Source: Algoriphagus sp. AGSA1 (GTDB taxonomy: Bacteria > Bacteroidota > Bacteroidia > Cytophagales > Cyclobacteriaceae). From it: 64,000 nt of DNA. Below are positions 28,158-38,300 of the stretch, one piece after another. Below the pieces are notes generated by a model that did not search any database, was not told the DNA's origin, and saw only the letters and a list, made by a program, of their open reading frames with translations. Every line of letters starts with the position of its first letter. Positions within the stretch are counted from its first letter, which is position 1. The position numbers and the translations under genes were made by a program. The stretch spans positions 62,001 through 126,000 of the forward strand of contig NZ_JAJUWR010000002.1 in NCBI RefSeq assembly GCF_021390545.1, written 5' to 3'.

Positions 28158-29609
28158 ATGTCTTCCAAAAGAAAAATTACGGTGGCTTATGGTGATGGGA
28201 TCGGCCCGGAAATCATGAAAGCTACCTTGGCGATTCTCGAAGCAGCAGGTGCTCAACTTGAATATGATGTGATCGAAATCGGCGAGCAAGTTTATCTCAA
28301 AGGGATTAGTTCGGGAATGGAACCGAATGCATTCGAATCGCTTAGAGAAACAAAAGTTTTCCTGAAGGCTCCTATTACCACTCCTCAGGGTGGTGGGTTT
28401 AAATCCTTAAATGTCACTACGCGGACTTCCTTTGGATTATATGCCAATGTAAGGCCTTGCAAGGCATTTTCTCCTTTTATCAAGACGCATTTTCCGAAAA
28501 CCGATTTAGTGATCATCCGTGAAAACGAGGAAGACCTCTATGCCGGAATCGAACATAGACAGACCCAAGAGGTATTCCAATCTTTGAAGTTGATCTCAAA
28601 GCCGGGGTCAGAGAAGATAATCCGATATGCTTTTGAATATGCCAAGAAGTATGGTCGCAAGAAAGTGACTTGTATGACCAAGGATAACATCATGAAACTA
28701 GCCGATGGTCTTTTCCACAAGACTTTTGATGAGATTTCTAAGGAATATCCGGATATTCAGACTGACCACAAGATCATTGATATAGGAACTGCCCTTATCG
28801 CAGATAGACCGGAAACTTTTGATGTGATCGTTACTTTGAACCTCTATGGGGATATCATTTCTGATGTGGCGGCACAGGTGACAGGATCTGTAGGGCTAGG
28901 TGGCTCGGCCAATGTAGGTGAAGAAGTCGCGATGTTTGAGGCGATTCACGGCTCTGCGCCAGATATCACCGGTATGGGGATCGCTAATCCCTCAGGCTTG
29001 CTAAACGGGGCAATTATGATGTTGGTACACATCGGTCAGCCAGAAGTTGCAGAGAAGATATCCAATGCCTGGATGAAGACCCTGGAAGATGGCATCCACA
29101 CCGGAGATATCTATCAGGAAGGGCTTTCTACTAAAAAAGTGGGGACTGAAGAATTTGCCGGTGCTGTGATAGAAAGACTGGGGCAACTGCCTTCTTCAAT
29201 GGTTCCTGCTGAATTTGATAAGGATACTTCTCCGATGAACGTTTTTGTGTCATCGGTGACCAAAGCGAAAAAAGAACTGATAGGAGTGGATGTATTTGTA
29301 GATTGGGATGAGCCAGGTAGGGATCCGCAGGTGTTGGGAGAGAAACTCCGTCAGGCTAATGCCGATGGGTTACAATTGACATTGATCACCAATAGAGGAA
29401 TCAAAGTGTTCCCAGATGGTATGCGTGAGTCTTTCTGCACAGATCACTGGAGATGTAGATTCCAAAATGCTGAACAAGCTACCATCACACACGCCCAAGT
29501 TCGTGAGTTGCTAAAGCAAGTAGAAGAATTGGGATTTGATTTTATCAAGACCGAAAACTTGTATTCGTTTGATGGGGTACGGGGATATTCCCTAGCTCAG
29601 GGAGAATAA
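28158..29609 (+). CDS. icd: Isocitrate dehydrogenase (long, Thermus-type)
   Basis: A 483-residue isocitrate/isopropylmalate dehydrogenase-family enzyme that oxidatively decarboxylates isocitrate to 2-oxoglutarate in the citric acid cycle. The dinucleotide and substrate motifs are clear: YGDGIGPEIM at the start, TTRTSFGLYANVRPCKAF, ENEEDLYAGIEH with the catalytic tyrosine, and NLYGDIISDVAAQVTGSVGLGGSAN with the metal-binding aspartates. The C-terminal extension of about 140 residues (from FDKDTSPMNVFV on) is known from the Thermus thermophilus type of about 496 residues. Cofactor preference (NADP or NAD) cannot be settled by eye. A terminator follows, so the gene is probably transcribed alone. 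Confidence 0.93.
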   Translation: MSSKRKITVAYGDGIGPEIMKATLAILEAAGAQLEYDVIEIGEQVYLKGISSGMEPNAFESLRETKVFLKAPITTPQGGGFKSLNVTTRTSFGLYANVRPCKAFSPFIKTHFPKTDLVIIRENEEDLYAGIEHRQTQEVFQSLKLISKPGSEKIIRYAFEYAKKYGRKKVTCMTKDNIMKLADGLFHKTFDEISKEYPDIQTDHKIIDIGTALIADRPETFDVIVTLNLYGDIISDVAAQVTGSVGLGGSANVGEEVAMFEAIHGSAPDITGMGIANPSGLLNGAIMMLVHIGQPEVAEKISNAWMKTLEDGIHTGDIYQEGLSTKKVGTEEFAGAVIERLGQLPSSMVPAEFDKDTSPMNVFVSSVTKAKKELIGVDVFVDWDEPGRDPQVLGEKLRQANADGLQLTLITNRGIKVFPDGMRESFCTDHWRCRFQNAEQATITHAQVRELLKQVEELGFDFIKTENLYSFDGVRGYSLAQGE

Positions 29610-29643
29610 GGAAATCATAGAGATAAAAGCTCAAGATTTAAAA

Positions 29644-29676
29644 GGGAGTGGGTTGACCTGCTCCCTTTTTAATTTT
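29644..29676 (+). terminator. Intrinsic terminator after icd
   Basis: GGGAGTGGG (29644-29652) pairs with CCTGCTCCC (29657-29665) across a TTGA loop, with two G-T pairs. A run of five T, then AATTTT, follows. Confidence 0.8.
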
Positions 29677-29776
29677 AACCGCGGAACGGGGTATAACGGG
29701 GGCGCAAGTTAAATTTTGTTTTGTTTGATTCAGGAAAGAAAGCCATTTTTATGAAAGTGCCACATGTTTCTGGCCG

Positions 29777-29798
29777 ACCTGTCTGGTGGTAGGCAGGT
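29777..29798. repeat. REP-like hairpin
   Basis: ACCTGTC and GGCAGGT frame an 8-base loop and form a near-perfect stem with one G-T pair. GCCTG/CAGGC-type hairpins of this kind recur in intergenic DNA of related genomes as far as I recall; a related pair is seen at 63328-63347 in this window. Confidence 0.45.
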
Positions 29799-29828
29799 TA
29801 TCGTTGAAAAGGACGCCGATCTTCTCAG

Positions 29829-29859
29829 ATTGCATGGTGCTGTAGTCTTTTTACTTTTG
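29829..29859 (+). promoter_or_regulatory. Possible promoter for the glycosyltransferase operon
   Basis: ATTG (29829-29832) and TACTTTTG (29852-29859) are 19 bases apart, one mismatch from the Bacteroidota consensus. It would give a leader of about 140 bases. Confidence 0.4.
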
Positions 29860-29906
29860 TTTGTGAAGTCCTAATTCATGAATGTTTTGTATAGATGGAG
29901 TTTTGC

Positions 29907-29942
29907 AACTGTGACTGAATGCTGAGACTGCGACTAAATGTT
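29907..29942. repeat. Two-unit imperfect tandem repeat
   Basis: AACTGTGACTGAATGCT (29907-29923) and GACTGCGACTAAATGTT (29926-29942) align with four differences at a period of 19 bases. The function is unknown. Confidence 0.45.
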
Positions 29943-30007
29943 TTTCTTCCTATTTGATTTTATGGTCGGCTACTTGGTACTTTGTGCGTAGTACTTTGTT
30001 GCAAATT

Positions 30008-31297
30008 ATGTCGAAAATAGTTCTTATAATTACCTACTATTGGCCTCCTAGTGGAGGGTCGGGTGTTCAGCGCTGGCTGAAATTTGCCAAATACCTACCT
30101 GAAGCGGGTTGGGAGCCAGTAATTTTTACACCCGAGAATCCTGATTTTGACCTGAAGGATGAAAGTTTGGAAAAGGAAGTCTCTTCCCAGTTGGAGGTAA
30201 TGAAATTCCCGATCTGGGAGCCTTATCAGCTATTGGATAAGCTCCGGGGGAAAAAATCATCCCATCCTGGCAGAGTTCTGGAACAAAAAGAACAAAGTCT
30301 GCTGGAGAAAGCCGCAATCTGGCTTAGAGCCAACCTGATGATACCTGATCCCAGAGTGTTCTGGGTAAAACCTTCTGTGAAATTTCTTGCTGATTTAGTG
30401 GATAAAGGACAGTTTCAGGCTGTGATTACCACAGGCCCGCCCCATTCTATGCATCTGATAGGAAGGGAACTGAAACGCCAAAAAGGTGTTTTTTGGTTGG
30501 CGGATTTTAGAGATCCCTGGTCTCAGTGGGAGTTTCTGGACAAGTTGCCCATGCAGGCATACGTGAGAAGCCAACACAAAAAGATGGAGCAGTCAGTATT
30601 GAAGGAGGCTGACGTCATCACCACTATTTCCCCTACTTTCCAACATGATCTAGCGCAGCTAGCCCATCGCAAAGTGGATTTGTTGACCAATGGTTATGAT
30701 GCTGTTGATATCCCGGAGGACTTTGCTATTCCGGAAAAAAAGGCAGATAGCTTACACTTGGTTTATACGGGAATTATAGATTCGATCCGTAACCCTATGC
30801 CTTTGTTGAATGCTATGCGCGAGGAATTTTCCAAAGAGCATGGTGATGTGAGATTTACTTTTGTCGGTAGGGTGAGTGATCAGGTTCGTGAGGCGATCTC
30901 TTCGGATCCCTGGCTTGTTTCCCATGTGGATTTTGCAGGGTATGTATCACATCATGAGGTTTTTGATTTTTATAAAAAGGCTGATGGCTTGGTTTTGATT
31001 CTCACCAATACAAAAAACGCTAAAGGTAATATCCCCGGAAAATTGTTTGAATATATGGCGACTACTTTGCCTATTTTGGCTTTAGGAGATCCTATGGGTG
31101 ATAGTGCGAAAATTCTTGAACAAGCAGAAGTGGGTTCTGTATTGGATCACTCAGATCACGTTGGGATTCAAGTAGAGTTAAGAAAACTATTTGAGCGTAC
31201 CGGAAAGCCAGAAATGGTATCAAGCATCGCGCACTACTCAAGAAGGAATCTCAGTTTTCAACTAGCTAAATTACTGGATGAAGGTTCCGTTTCTTGA
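30008..31297 (+). CDS. Glycosyltransferase (GT-B, family 4-like)
   Basis: A 429-residue cytoplasmic glycosyltransferase with a GT-B layout. The N-terminal acceptor domain opens with SKIVLIITYYWPPSGGSGVQRWLKFAKYL, a pattern (glycine-rich loop after the first strand) typical of GT4 enzymes. The C-terminal donor domain has LHLVYTGIIDSIRNPMPLLNA and GNIPGKLFEYMATTLPILALG, where the E of KLFEY is the usual sugar-nucleotide contact. I chose the ATG at 30008 over the frame's upstream methionine at 29954 because it begins at the first Rossmann strand. It overlaps the aminotransferase gene by 20 bases, so they are coexpressed, probably for surface glycan synthesis. Confidence 0.88.
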   Translation: MSKIVLIITYYWPPSGGSGVQRWLKFAKYLPEAGWEPVIFTPENPDFDLKDESLEKEVSSQLEVMKFPIWEPYQLLDKLRGKKSSHPGRVLEQKEQSLLEKAAIWLRANLMIPDPRVFWVKPSVKFLADLVDKGQFQAVITTGPPHSMHLIGRELKRQKGVFWLADFRDPWSQWEFLDKLPMQAYVRSQHKKMEQSVLKEADVITTISPTFQHDLAQLAHRKVDLLTNGYDAVDIPEDFAIPEKKADSLHLVYTGIIDSIRNPMPLLNAMREEFSKEHGDVRFTFVGRVSDQVREAISSDPWLVSHVDFAGYVSHHEVFDFYKKADGLVLILTNTKNAKGNIPGKLFEYMATTLPILALGDPMGDSAKILEQAEVGSVLDHSDHVGIQVELRKLFERTGKPEMVSSIAHYSRRNLSFQLAKLLDEGSVS

Positions 31298-32363
31298 CCT
31301 AAAACGGTGGGATGAGGAGTTGAAAGACGCTCTGAAGACAAAATTCAATCTCATACTGGAAAACGGTGTTTTTTCCGGTGGGGAAGAAGTGAAGAATTTG
31401 GAGGCAAAAGTGTCCACCTACCTCAACTCCCCTTTTACAGTTTCCTGCGCAAATGGGACAGATGCATTGGAATTGGCACTCCGTGCGCTAGAGATTGGGC
31501 TTGGAGATGAAGTAATTGTACCTGCTATGACATGGGTTTCTACCGCCGAAGCAGTGCTGATTGTAGGTGCTACTCCCGTATTTTGGGATACGGACGAAGA
31601 TGGGCTTTTGGCTGCGGACTGGGAGTGTGCGATCACCGCTAGAACCAAGGCGGTTATTCCAGTACATCTCTATGGGAAAATGGTGGATATGGATGCCTTG
31701 GTCATTAAAGCTGAAGCAAATAAGATCCATATCATAGAGGATGCAGCCCAGTCATTTGGGGCATTTCAAAATGGAAAAGCTGCCGGGACTTTTGGGGATG
31801 TGGGCTGCTTAAGTTTCTATCCAACAAAAAATCTAGGTGCTCTGGGTGAAGCAGGAATGTGCCTCACTTCTTCTACTTGCCTCGCTGAACGAATGAAGAT
31901 GCTGGTAAATCACGGTCAACTGGTGCGTGATGAACATCAATTGATAGGAAGGAATAGTAGGATAGATACGATCCAGGCCGGGTTTTTAGATGTTTTCTTA
32001 GGTAGGTTTGAGCACCAGCAGATACTTAGGAGAAGGTTTGCCGGTTATTACCTCACTAGCCTCTCTAAAGTTGAGGAAATTCGATTACCGCAGGGAACAT
32101 TAGAGCCTGATCATAATACGCATCTTTTTGTAATCCAGATAGAAAGGAGAGATGAGTTGAAGGATTTCCTTTTTCAAAAAGGGATAGTGACGGTGATACA
32201 CTATCCTTCCATTTTGCCTGATCTGAAACCTTACAGTAGTATTGGCAATTTTGAGAAAGCCAGGAAAATCAGCAAGCAGGGTCTTTCGCTGCCACTAAAT
32301 CCCTGGATGAGGAAAGGTGAAATTGATTATGTTGTAAAAGCTATTCAGGATTTTTTCCTTTAA
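31278..32363 (+). CDS. DegT/DnrJ/EryC1/StrS-type sugar aminotransferase
   Basis: A 361-residue PLP enzyme that transaminates a nucleotide-linked keto sugar. It has the NG(T)DALELAL cofactor-binding motif at 59-68, EDAAQSFGA with D155 and Q158 near the PLP ring, and the Schiff-base lysine K184 in FYPTKNLGALGEAGM. Length is normal. Its start lies inside the end of the glycosyltransferase gene (20-base overlap), which fits a joint role in making an amino-sugar for a surface polysaccharide. The actual sugar cannot be deduced. Confidence 0.93.
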   Translation: MKVPFLDLKRWDEELKDALKTKFNLILENGVFSGGEEVKNLEAKVSTYLNSPFTVSCANGTDALELALRALEIGLGDEVIVPAMTWVSTAEAVLIVGATPVFWDTDEDGLLAADWECAITARTKAVIPVHLYGKMVDMDALVIKAEANKIHIIEDAAQSFGAFQNGKAAGTFGDVGCLSFYPTKNLGALGEAGMCLTSSTCLAERMKMLVNHGQLVRDEHQLIGRNSRIDTIQAGFLDVFLGRFEHQQILRRRFAGYYLTSLSKVEEIRLPQGTLEPDHNTHLFVIQIERRDELKDFLFQKGIVTVIHYPSILPDLKPYSSIGNFEKARKISKQGLSLPLNPWMRKGEIDYVVKAIQDFFL

Positions 32364-32371
32364 ATTCCCAG

Positions 32372-33511
32372 ATGACTTGGACTCAAGACCCGATGTACGT
32401 CAGTGGTATGCTTTGCCTGTTTGTGCTGTTGTCCGTTTGGCTATCCAGATACAAAGGATTTCGTACCATCGGTACCCCGATTTTAGTAATTCTTATAACC
32501 GCTATCGCTGCAAACATAGGGGTGGTTCCGGCCGCAACCAGCGGTAATGCCGTTTATACAGGAGTCTTTGTTTATCTAGCGCCTATGGGGATTTTCATAG
32601 CCTTGCTGGAAGTGGATCTGAGTAGCCTGAAAAAAGTAGGAGTTCCGATTTTGCTGATGTTCGGACTTGGTGCTGTGGGCACCGTTATTGGCGTGTTGAT
32701 AGCTTGGTTTATAGTACAGCCGGAGCCAGAGATAGGCTCAATGGCCAATGCTGTTGCGGGTATGTACACAGGTACATATATCGGCGGAAGTATAAATTTT
32801 AACGCCATCGCCCTGAGCTTCAAAGTCAATGAGCAGGCGGATTTATATGCCGCCGCCACTGTAGTGGATAATTTGATAGGAACTCCCTGGATTATAGCCA
32901 CATTGATTTTGCCAAAATATTTGCAACGGTTTTTTCCACGTAAAAAACTGATTAGTGAATCAAAAGTGCCCCAAAAAATAAAAGTAGAAGAATCAATCAG
33001 TATAGCTGGCATGGCAGCAATTCTTGGTTTGGCATTTTTGGCTATGGCTATTTCCAAGTTGGTTTATCTATCATTTCCCAAGATTCCTGAAATCATCGTT
33101 CTTACCAGCCTTGCGCTTATTTTGGCACAGATTCCTACGATCAGACGAACCTCAGGGACACATACCATAGGATTTTTTCTGATTCTGATCTTCCTTGCCA
33201 CCATAGGCACGTTGTGCGATCTGGGCACCTTGTCGGGTCTAGAGGATTTAGCCGGTACTTTGGTTGTTTTTGTGGGCTTGGTCGTGCTCATACATGGACT
33301 GGTGATATTTGGGGTAGGTTCACTTTTCCGTGTGGATTGGGATGTGATAGCTGTGGCTTCCCAGGCGAATGTAGGGGGAAACACCACAGCATTGGCTTCT
33401 GCGGAAAGTTTAAATCGGCCTGACCTCCTTATCCCAGGAGTTTTAGTGGGGAGTTTGGGTAATGCACTAGGGACATATGCAGGCTTTTTTATAGCGGGGG
33501 CACTAGGTTAA
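32372..33511 (+). CDS. DUF819 family membrane protein
   Basis: A 379-residue integral membrane protein with about 10 helices. It matches the DUF819 family (Bacillus YjcL-like) by pattern: GTPILVILITAIAANIGVVP, YLAPMGIFIALLEVDLSSL, and the glycine-rich end VASQANVGGNTTALASAESLNRPDLLIPGVLVGSLGNALGTY. The second half repeats the first in inverted style, as in sodium-dependent carriers, so it may be a transporter. It begins 8 bases after the aminotransferase gene, but its link to glycan synthesis is not obvious. Confidence 0.85.
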   Translation: MTWTQDPMYVSGMLCLFVLLSVWLSRYKGFRTIGTPILVILITAIAANIGVVPAATSGNAVYTGVFVYLAPMGIFIALLEVDLSSLKKVGVPILLMFGLGAVGTVIGVLIAWFIVQPEPEIGSMANAVAGMYTGTYIGGSINFNAIALSFKVNEQADLYAAATVVDNLIGTPWIIATLILPKYLQRFFPRKKLISESKVPQKIKVEESISIAGMAAILGLAFLAMAISKLVYLSFPKIPEIIVLTSLALILAQIPTIRRTSGTHTIGFFLILIFLATIGTLCDLGTLSGLEDLAGTLVVFVGLVVLIHGLVIFGVGSLFRVDWDVIAVASQANVGGNTTALASAESLNRPDLLIPGVLVGSLGNALGTYAGFFIAGALG

Positions 33512-33596
33512 GACGATTACTTTGCCGGATATTTTTGATTTATGGCAAAATATTAACTACCTTAAAATTCGATTTTACTAAAATATAATTTCGAAT

Positions 33597-34187
33597 ATGG
33601 GTGATCATGTAAATCTTTTGACCTCAAATAGCTCAAAATTAACAAAGGATGCCTATGCTGATGACCAAGCATTGTGGATAAGCCTATATAAAGGGAATAA
33701 TCTGGCGTTTTCCACGCTATATAACCGCTATGCAAACTCACTTTTTAACTATGGGATGCATATCTGCTACAACAGAGATCTGGTAAAGGATTGTATTCAA
33801 GAGCTTTTTACTTGGCTATGGAAGAAAAGAACCTCGCTCCCAGGTGTAGTTTCGGTAAAATTTTACCTTTTCAAATCTTTCAGGAATATCCTCATCAAAG
33901 AAATCAACAAAGACAGGAAATTCACCACTGAGCCAACTGAAAGCGATTTTTTGGACGGGGTAATATCCAAGGAAGAGGAAATAATTGCCATGGATCTGCT
34001 GAAATCCAACAAGTCTAAAGTTGCCTCAGCCTTGGAGAAAATATCCAAACGGCAGAGGGAAATTGTGATCCTCCGTTTTTTCAATGAAATGAGCTACTCC
34101 GAGATTTCTGCTATGATGGGCATTAGTACCGCCTCAGCACATAATTTGATTTCAAAAGCCCTCCAAGCTATGAAAGTAATTATCTGA
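33597..34187 (+). CDS. ECF-type RNA polymerase sigma factor
   Basis: A 196-residue sigma-70 family factor of the extracytoplasmic function class. Region 2 is seen as LAFSTLYNRYANSLFNYGMHICYNRDLVKDCIQELFTWLW. Region 4 near the end has ISKRQREIVILRFFNEMSYSEISAMMGISTASAHNLISKAL, the helix-turn-helix that reads the -35 element. In Bacteroidota such factors are paired with FecR-like anti-sigma factors and control SusCD-type loci. Here the FecR gene lies 76 bases downstream and SusC follows, so this factor most likely drives the SusCD and enzyme cluster after release by its anti-sigma factor. Confidence 0.93.
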   Translation: MGDHVNLLTSNSSKLTKDAYADDQALWISLYKGNNLAFSTLYNRYANSLFNYGMHICYNRDLVKDCIQELFTWLWKKRTSLPGVVSVKFYLFKSFRNILIKEINKDRKFTTEPTESDFLDGVISKEEEIIAMDLLKSNKSKVASALEKISKRQREIVILRFFNEMSYSEISAMMGISTASAHNLISKALQAMKVII

Positions 34188-34263
34188 CAAAAAAAAATCC
34201 AAAAAAAATGATGAGGAATGATTAGGCTGTGGCTCTTATAGTCATAATACTAATCCAGAGCCT

Positions 34264-35274
34264 GTGACTTTTCATCATCCCGATTATCAAAAATTTTCCA
34301 TAGAGGACTTTACCTTCGACCCTTTTTTCAGGGATTGGGTACTTTATCCTACACCCGAACATGACGAGTTTTGGATGAGGTGGTTGGAATCCAATCCGGG
34401 AAAAAGGCCATATGTGGACGGTGCCAGGGGATTGGTCCTGTCGTTGGAATGCTCTAGGGAAGAATTGTCTCCTTCGGAATTACAGGATGTTTGGAGCAAG
34501 ATTCAGGAAGAAGTGGATTTGCCACAAAAGCCCTTTGAGATTTTTAGGTCGGAGAAGCGTAGTTGGAAATTGGTGGCGGGAATGCTAGTGGTCTTGTTTT
34601 CTGTTACTTTGGGCTATTGGCTTATGATCCCGAGGCAAGTAGAGTTTGTGACCCATTACGGGGAAACACTCGATATCACACTTCCCGATAGCTCCACAGT
34701 CAAGCTCAATTCTAATTCTAGACTTACCTACTCAGACAATTGGGAAGAACAGACCGTCCGGGAAATCACAATTGAGGGAGAAGCATTTTTCAGTGTTGTA
34801 CACAAAGTAGATCACCAGCCATTCCGCGTACTGAGTTCCAAAGGGGTGACAGTTGAGGTACTGGGAACTGAATTCAACGTATATAACCGCGCTGAAGAGA
34901 CGGAAGTCATACTCAATTCCGGTTTGGTCACCCTCAGCTTCCCGGTGGCGGAGAAAGAAGGCAAAATAGTGATGGAGCCAGGCGATCTGGTCAAATTTAA
35001 GAATAACCAGTTCCAAAGAGAAAAGGTAAACACTTCATTATATACCTCATGGAAAGATAATATTCTGAACCTGGAGCATACCAGTCTGGCAGATATGGTG
35101 AAAATGGCTAAAGATAATTATGGGGTTGTAATCGAGGTGCAAAATAGAGAAGTGCTGCACTTGACCGCCTCGGGATCCATGCCATTGACAGATGTAGATT
35201 CATTTCTCCATCAGATTGCTCTGATTTTCAATGTAGAACTGTCAAAAGAGAACAACAAGTACTTGATTGAATAA
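34264..35274 (+). CDS. FecR-type anti-sigma factor
   Basis: A 336-residue single-pass membrane regulator. The cytoplasmic part (1-98) should hold the sigma factor. A membrane helix lies at about 101-122, the periplasmic FecR domain at about 125-225 (VTHYGETLDITLPDSSTVKLNSNSRLTY), and a DUF4974 domain at about 265-336. Translation appears to start at GTG (34264). The first 30 residues are unusual for a FecR protein, and an initiation codon slightly different from this cannot be excluded. It sits between the sigma factor and SusC genes and would pass a periplasmic signal from the STN domain of SusC to the sigma factor. Confidence 0.9.
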   Translation: MTFHHPDYQKFSIEDFTFDPFFRDWVLYPTPEHDEFWMRWLESNPGKRPYVDGARGLVLSLECSREELSPSELQDVWSKIQEEVDLPQKPFEIFRSEKRSWKLVAGMLVVLFSVTLGYWLMIPRQVEFVTHYGETLDITLPDSSTVKLNSNSRLTYSDNWEEQTVREITIEGEAFFSVVHKVDHQPFRVLSSKGVTVEVLGTEFNVYNRAEETEVILNSGLVTLSFPVAEKEGKIVMEPGDLVKFKNNQFQREKVNTSLYTSWKDNILNLEHTSLADMVKMAKDNYGVVIEVQNREVLHLTASGSMPLTDVDSFLHQIALIFNVELSKENNKYLIE

Positions 35275-35317
35275 CCCAAAATGAAATTTTCCCCAAATAA
35301 CCTCAAACCCTTTAAGC

Positions 35318-38300
35318 ATGAAAAAGCTATTACTATTCATGTGTATAGGCTGCTCGATTTCTTGCTATGCGCTGGCGCAAGGCACGGAATTAATTGCATC
35401 CGGGCGGACTACTTACACTGCTGGCGAACCCAGCAAAACCTATGACGATTTGCACAAAAGCCTAAGTAGGCTAGAGCAGGATTTTCATGTCTCTATCGCC
35501 TACCAAGATGATGTGGTACGTACCAAGAAAACCAAAATCAAGCAAGAGTCATTTGAATCAGTGGAGCAAGGCCTCCAAGTGATTTTACAAGGAACTGGGC
35601 TGAAATATGAAAAAGCAGCAGAACGTTTTTACATTATTTCACCCAAAAAATCCATTTTAAATTCCGGGCTTACGGCTTCAGATGCCATATTGGTGGACAC
35701 CAGGTCTGGCAGCCCGGCAATGTCTGGTAAATCCAATTTAGAAACAAACAGAAGTAAAGTTCAGCTGAAAAGAATCCAGGTCGAAGGAAAGGTGGTGGAT
35801 GAAAACGGCATAGGATTTCCAGGAGTAAATGTACTGCTGAAAGGGACCTCTACAGGTACTGTCACAGATGCCCAAGGCGATTTTTTGATTAATGTAGAAA
35901 ATGAAAATTCCGTATTGGTGTTTTCTTTTGTCGGCTATGTTGATCAGGAGGTGGTAGTAGGTAATAGGACTGTCATTAATGTGAGCATGCAGGTAGATGA
36001 GAGTAACCTGGAAGAAGTGGTAGTGACTGCACTTGGTATAGAAAAATCGGCAAAAAGCCTAGGGTATTCTACGTCCACGGTCAAGTCAGATGAGCTTACT
36101 GTCAATAGGACTCCCAACGTGATGAATGCCCTTCAGGGAAAAGTGGCCGGTGTGAATATTTCCACTTTAGGGTCTGGCCCCGGAGGAACCTCTAAAATAA
36201 GGATTCGAGGACAGTCATCTATTTCCGGTCAAAACAATCCCCTGATTGTGGTGAATGGTGTCCCGATCGACAACACTAATTTTGGTTCAAAGCCAGGTAA
36301 TAATGCTTCAGACAGTGGTATTGGTGTTCGAGGAGGAGGAGGCAATACTTCGGATGGAGGAGATGGACTTTCCAGTATCAACCCTGATGATGTAGAATCC
36401 ATGACTATACTGAAGGGAGCAGCGGCGGCGGCACTTTATGGGTCCCGGGCCAAAGACGGAGTCATCATGATCACCACCAAGAGTAAAAACGATACCAAGG
36501 GAATAGGGGTGACTTATAATATTAATTATACTAATGAGGCACCGCTTGATTTTACTGATTATCAATATGAATACGGTCAGGGTGAGCAAGGTGTAAGACC
36601 TACCACTCCTAATCCCACGTCAGGGCAGTGGTCTTTTGGAGAGAAGTTCCAGCCGGGAATGACGCAGATGCTGTTTGACGGGGTTACCGTTCCATACGAG
36701 CCGGTGAGGGGAATTATCAACGATTTTTTCCGTAATGGACAAAATGTGACCAATTCAGTGACTTTGGCCACCTCTACGGAAAAGGGCGGTCTTAGTCTAT
36801 CCTTTTCCGATCTCAATAGTAAGGGGATAGTCCCTAATAACTCTTACAATAGAAAGACGATCAACTTAGGGTTTGGCTATGAGCTTTCGCCTAAATTCTC
36901 CTTTAGGGGGAATTTTAATTATTCCTTCGAAAAAAACACCAATCCGCCTAACATCGGGGAACAGGACAATACCATTCCGGTGGCTTTGTACAATATGGCC
37001 AATTCAATGCCGCTGGATGTGTTGCGGGACAATCGCTATGATGCCAATGGGAATGAGGCGGTCTATTCCAGGTTCAGAAACAGGACAAACCCATATTTCA
37101 CGCTCTCTGATCAATTTCAGAATATAAAAAGGGACCGTATTTTCGGGAACGTTGCGCTAAAGTATCAAATAAATGATTGGTTGTTTGTTCAAGGGAGAGT
37201 TGGAGAGGATTTTTGGTCCAGAGACCAGGATTACAACAACTTCCCAACGGGACAAGCATCTAGAGCTGAGGCCCCGGAAGGTTTTGTAAATGGTATGTAC
37301 ACCCAGGAGCAGCGAAGGTTCCGGGAGATCAATACAGACTTCCTTATCAATGCCAACAGAGAATTCGGGGACTTGAGGGTCAACGCAAATTTTGGAGGGA
37401 ACCACATGCAGCGCCGATCTGAACTGAATAGTGTCCAAGTGACTGATTTTGTGGTTCGGGGCTTATATACTGTACAAAATGGCAGAGCTAAAGATCCCCT
37501 TTATGATCTTAATGAACGGGCTGTTAATTCACTATATGGATCAGCTGAATTTTCCTATAAGGACAAGTTCTTCCTGACAGGTACAATTAGAAATGACTGG
37601 TTCTCCACTCTTTCCAAGGCAAATAGAAGTATCTTATATCCTTCGGTATCAGCGAGCTGGGTGTTTACCGAAAACTATTCCACCTCCGGTTGGTTGAATT
37701 TCGGTAAGATCAGGGCTGCTTATGCGGAAGTGGGGAGTGATGCTGATGTGGGAGCATATTCCAATGTGCTTTTTTATGGGATAAATAACAACCTGTTTGA
37801 CGGTCAGCCGGTGGGTGGTCCCACAGGTACTAACCTCCCCAACCCTAATTTGAGGCCTATGCGGATAGGGGAAGCTGAGGTAGGTTTCGAGCTGGGGATG
37901 TTCCAGAGTAGGGTCAGTCTGGACATGGCTTTCTACCGCAAACTCACCACAGACCAGATCGTGAGTGCGCAGATTTCGGATGCAAGTGGATTTGTAAATA
38001 CTTCCATCAATAGCGGACAAAGCGTAAATAAAGGAGTAGAGATGCTTTTGACGCTCGTTCCTATGGAGAATAACAAGTTCACTTGGGAGACTACCTTCAA
38101 TGCTGCCTATAATATAACGGAAGTACTCAGCCTGCTGACTGATACACCCGGGGAAAGAATCACTGTCGGCACCCACGTTTTCAACGGGGAATTGCGCCAG
38201 ATTGTGGGGATGGAAATGGGACAGGTAGCAGGTTTTGGCTTTAGGAGGGATGAACAGGGGCGGAAAATTTTTGGAGCCAATGGACTGCCTCTCAGAACTA

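Larger units (their letters stand above)
29677..30007. other. Gene-free spacer with repeats between icd and the glycosyltransferase gene
   Basis: No credible coding frame is present. The stretch holds a REP-like hairpin (29777-29798), a promoter-like pair (29829-29859), a two-unit imperfect tandem repeat (29907-29942), and two copies of GTACTTTGT (29977-29985 and 29991-29999) 14 bases apart just before the glycosyltransferase start. Confidence 0.6.

Noticed and set aside
37649-38176. Antisense frame of 175 codons inside the SusC gene
   Set aside because: Shadow of a clear barrel-coding region, with no start signal or family pattern.
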